From the NCBI GenBank assembly GCA_001800075.1, contig MGUR01000003.1:23419-37932 (forward strand): a stretch of DNA of 14,514 nucleotides. Direction: 5' to 3'. This document shows, piece by piece, positions 12,195 through 14,514 of this stretch; position 1 is the stretch's first letter, and every line of letters begins with the position of its first letter. This DNA comes from Elusimicrobia bacterium RIFCSPLOWO2_01_FULL_59_12 (GTDB lineage Bacteria; Elusimicrobiota; Elusimicrobia; 2-01-FULL-59-12). Below the pieces are notes generated by a model. It was not told the DNA's origin. It ran no database searches and saw only the letters and a program-made list of their open reading frames with translations. The position numbers and the translations under genes are program-made.

Positions 12195-14514
12195 GTGAAT
12201 AAGCTGAAAAATTTCTCTCTCGTTGAATTTTCCGTTGAGCACCCCCGATGGGTCGTATTCCTGACGGTCCTCGTTACCCTGGGATCTTTGACCCAGTTTC
12301 CCAAGGTCCGCACGGACACCAATCCTAAAAACATGCTTCCCCCTGCCTCGGAGGTGCGGGTCTCCAATGACGCCGTGGAGAAGACCTTCGGCCTCTATGA
12401 GGACATGATCGTTGTCGGAATCGTCAACGAGAGCGGCATCCTCAACCCGGGGACGCTGGGGAAGGTCAAAAGAATCACCGATGAGATCCTTAAGACCCCG
12501 GGTGTGGCCGCCCGGGACGTGGCCGGCTTCACGACGATCGACAACGTCACGGTCGAGAAGGGAACGCTCCAGGTGAACCCCCTGATGAGCGAAGTGCCCC
12601 GGGACGCTCGAGAGCTGGAGGGGCTGCGCAGGCAGCTGTTTGAAAACCCCATGTTCGTCGGCCGCATTGTATCGCAGGATGGCAGGACAGGCGCGGTCTA
12701 CGTCCCCCTGGAGAAGGGAGCCAACGGCAAGGCCATCGCCGATAAGATCCGGGAGATCGTCAGGCGGGAAGGCGGACCGGAGAGCTACTACATCGCCGGC
12801 GACCCCGTGGCGCGAGACACCTTCGGCGCGGAGATGTTCAAGCTGATGGCGATCTTCGCGCCGATGGCCTGCTTGCTCATGTTCGCCGCGCGCTACCTGA
12901 TGTTCGGGGACCTCTTCCTTTCCGTCGTCCTCATGATGGACGCCCTGATCGCGGTCCTTTGGAGCATGGGGCTCTTGATCGGCCTGGGCTTCCCCATCCA
13001 CATCATGAGTTCCATGGCCCCGGTATTTTTGATGGCCATCGCCACGGACAGCATCCATATCTTCAACGAGTTTTACTTCCGTTACAAAGAGGAGCGGGAC
13101 AAGAAAGCCGCCATCCTCAAAACCATGGAGGCGGTGGGGCGGCCCGTGCGCTACACGGCCCTGGCCACGGCCGCCGGATTTTCGGTCCTGCTTTTCATGA
13201 ACATTATCCCGGTCAAGGTCTTCGGCGGCCTGGTGGCCTTCGGCACCGTTCTCCTGAGGCTCTTGAGCTTCAGCTTCGTCCCCGCGATGTTCACCTTCGT
13301 CCGGGAGGAAAGCATCGATAAGGCTTCGCAGGGCGAGGAGATCGAATCCAGCCGCGCCTCAAGGTTTCTTGGACGCTTGGCGGGCTTGGGGGCGCGCAGG
13401 CCCCGGGCCGTGGTGTTGACGGGCCTGGCTCTGTTCGCCGTGGCGGTCGCGGGCACGACCCGCATCGTGGTCAACAACAACATGGTGGAGTGGTTCAAGA
13501 AGTCGAGCGACGTCCGGACGGCCGACCGCGTCATGAACAAGGCGCTTGGCGGGACTTCTCTCGGATACCTGGTCGTCGGTTCTAAAGAGGGCGAGGAGGA
13601 GTTCATCAAGACGCCCCAGGCCCTGCGCTATATCGAGGGACTCCAGCGCCGCCTGGAGGGCCTTCCTTCCGTCGGCAAGACGACGTCGGTCGTGGACTAC
13701 GTCAAGCGGATCAACCGCGTCCTGCACAAGGACGATCCGGCCTACGACCAGGTCCCGGAATCCAAAGAACAGGTCGGGCAGTACGTGTTCCTCTTCTCGA
13801 TGTCCGCCAAGCCGTCGGACCTCGATAACGTCGTGGACCCCTCTTTCAGCAAGGCCAACGTGTGGGTGCAGCTCAAGACGTGGGACGCGCGCGCCATGAG
13901 GGACGTGATCGAGGCCGCGCGGGCCTATCAGCGCGGCAATCCCGTCGCCATGGAGATCACGCCCGCCGGGATCGCTTACTTCAACCTGGTCTGGAATGAC
14001 GAGGTGCTGGGGGACATGATCAAGGGGTTCCTTCTGGCCCTGGTCGTCATTTTCGCCATCCTGTCCGTGAACTTCCGCTCGCCCAAATGGGCCGTTGTGG
14101 GTTACGTTCCTCTCCTTTTCACCATCGTCCTGATCTACGGAGCCGTGGGATTCGCGGGCAAGGATTTCGACATGCCCATCTCGGTGCTCTCTTGTCTCTC
14201 GCTGGGGATGGCGGTGGACTTCTCCATCCATTTCATCAACAGGTTCCGGCAGCGGCTCGCGGAAGGCCGCGCCGCGCCCGCCGGCGAGACCATCGAAGAA
14301 TCCCTCATCTGGACCGCGGCGCGCCCCGGTAAGGGCATCCTGCGAAACGCCGTCCTTTTCGCCGCCGCATTCTCGGTGATGCTCTTCGCCCCGCTGGCTC
14401 CCTACGTCACGGTGGGCGCTTTCATCGTGAGCATGATGCTCCTGAGCGCCATCCTTTGCATCGTCTACATACCCGCCCTGATCGTGCTTTTGAGAAAATG
14501 GCTGTTTGCCGCCG
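12195..14514 (+). CDS. HAE3/MMPL-type RND exporter, 3' end cut by window
   Basis: The open frame covers 773 codons with no stop before the window end; homologues of about 750-900 aa suggest it is nearly complete. It has the two-fold RND plan: TM1 at about 18-33, a large periplasmic loop (about 35-210), TM2-TM6 (about 210-400), TM7 (about 420-440), a second loop, and TM8-TM12 (about 610-768). Twin motifs ATDSIHIFNEF (Asp285) and AVDFSIHFINRF (Asp675) in TM4 and TM10 are equivalent positions in the two halves, as in the HAE3 family (COG1033, related to MMPL and HpnN exporters of lipids and hydrophobic compounds). The start is GTG 12195, with AAAAGG only 2 nt before it; there is no in-frame ATG for about 130 nt. 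It follows the DsrE gene by 13 nt. The substrate is unknown; lipid or hopanoid transport is a guess. Confidence 0.84.
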   Translation, partial: MNKLKNFSLVEFSVEHPRWVVFLTVLVTLGSLTQFPKVRTDTNPKNMLPPASEVRVSNDAVEKTFGLYEDMIVVGIVNESGILNPGTLGKVKRITDEILKTPGVAARDVAGFTTIDNVTVEKGTLQVNPLMSEVPRDARELEGLRRQLFENPMFVGRIVSQDGRTGAVYVPLEKGANGKAIADKIREIVRREGGPESYYIAGDPVARDTFGAEMFKLMAIFAPMACLLMFAARYLMFGDLFLSVVLMMDALIAVLWSMGLLIGLGFPIHIMSSMAPVFLMAIATDSIHIFNEFYFRYKEERDKKAAILKTMEAVGRPVRYTALATAAGFSVLLFMNIIPVKVFGGLVAFGTVLLRLLSFSFVPAMFTFVREESIDKASQGEEIESSRASRFLGRLAGLGARRPRAVVLTGLALFAVAVAGTTRIVVNNNMVEWFKKSSDVRTADRVMNKALGGTSLGYLVVGSKEGEEEFIKTPQALRYIEGLQRRLEGLPSVGKTTSVVDYVKRINRVLHKDDPAYDQVPESKEQVGQYVFLFSMSAKPSDLDNVVDPSFSKANVWVQLKTWDARAMRDVIEAARAYQRGNPVAMEITPAGIAYFNLVWNDEVLGDMIKGFLLALVVIFAILSVNFRSPKWAVVGYVPLLFTIVLIYGAVGFAGKDFDMPISVLSCLSLGMAVDFSIHFINRFRQRLAEGRAAPAGETIEESLIWTAARPGKGILRNAVLFAAAFSVMLFAPLAPYVTVGAFIVSMMLLSAILCIVYIPALIVLLRKWLFAA

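Noticed and set aside
12171..13058. 295-codon minus-strand open frame opposite the HAE3 exporter
   Set aside because: Its translation is His/Asp/Arg-rich with no domain, while the plus strand encodes a continuous RND protein.
13359..14231. 290-codon minus-strand open frame opposite the HAE3 exporter
   Set aside because: Antisense shadow of the exporter with low-complexity charged translation and no recognisable motif.

Overview
The window is 14.5 kb of mostly GC-rich, densely packed DNA from a Gram-negative (two-membrane) bacterium. Evidence for the envelope type is two predicted outer-membrane beta-barrel proteins, a TolC-type outer-membrane factor and two RND exporters. The mix (PorV/PorQ-like barrel, TreT-type trehalose synthase with a DUF5752 partner, HAE3-type RND exporter, long CPBP protease) is what I would expect in an environmental lineage such as Elusimicrobiota, Omnitrophota or Nitrospirota. 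That placement is weak inference: no rRNA or other phylogenetic marker is present.

Layout. (1) 1-954: a REP-like double hairpin runs into the GTG start of a PorV/PorQ-like barrel protein. (2) 957-2890: a promoter-like site, then an overlapping pair encoding a DUF5752 protein and a TreT-type GT4 trehalose synthase. (3) 2906-5047: an array of 8-nt tandem repeats, a LOG-family protein, and after only 8 nt (all C) a Cys/His-rich outer-membrane protein. (4) 5078-10152: a well-formed sigma70-type promoter drives a metal-efflux cluster: a secreted Cys-rich small protein, a CzcC-like outer-membrane factor, a CzcA-like RND pump carrying the D-x5-D-x6-E proton-relay signature, and a short Cys/His protein overlapping the pump gene. 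No periplasmic adaptor (CzcB/CusB) gene is present. (5) 10219-11577, minus strand: a visibly AT-richer gene for a CPBP intramembrane protease with a long N-terminal extension, probably acquired separately. (6) 11578-11830: a divergent intergenic region full of inverted repeats, including a perfect 26-nt palindrome. (7) 11831-14514: a DsrE-family protein with three clustered cysteines, then a GTG-started HAE3/MMPL-type RND exporter that runs off the window end.

The strongest functional story is heavy-metal handling in region 4, perhaps extended upstream to the Cys/His-rich barrel protein. The unusual points are the missing adaptor, the small Cys proteins at both ends of the operon, a 9-bp hairpin at the end of the first of them, and what looks like a breakpoint after the last one, where the AT-rich segment begins. 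The second story is the DsrE-RND pair behind a highly structured intergenic element.
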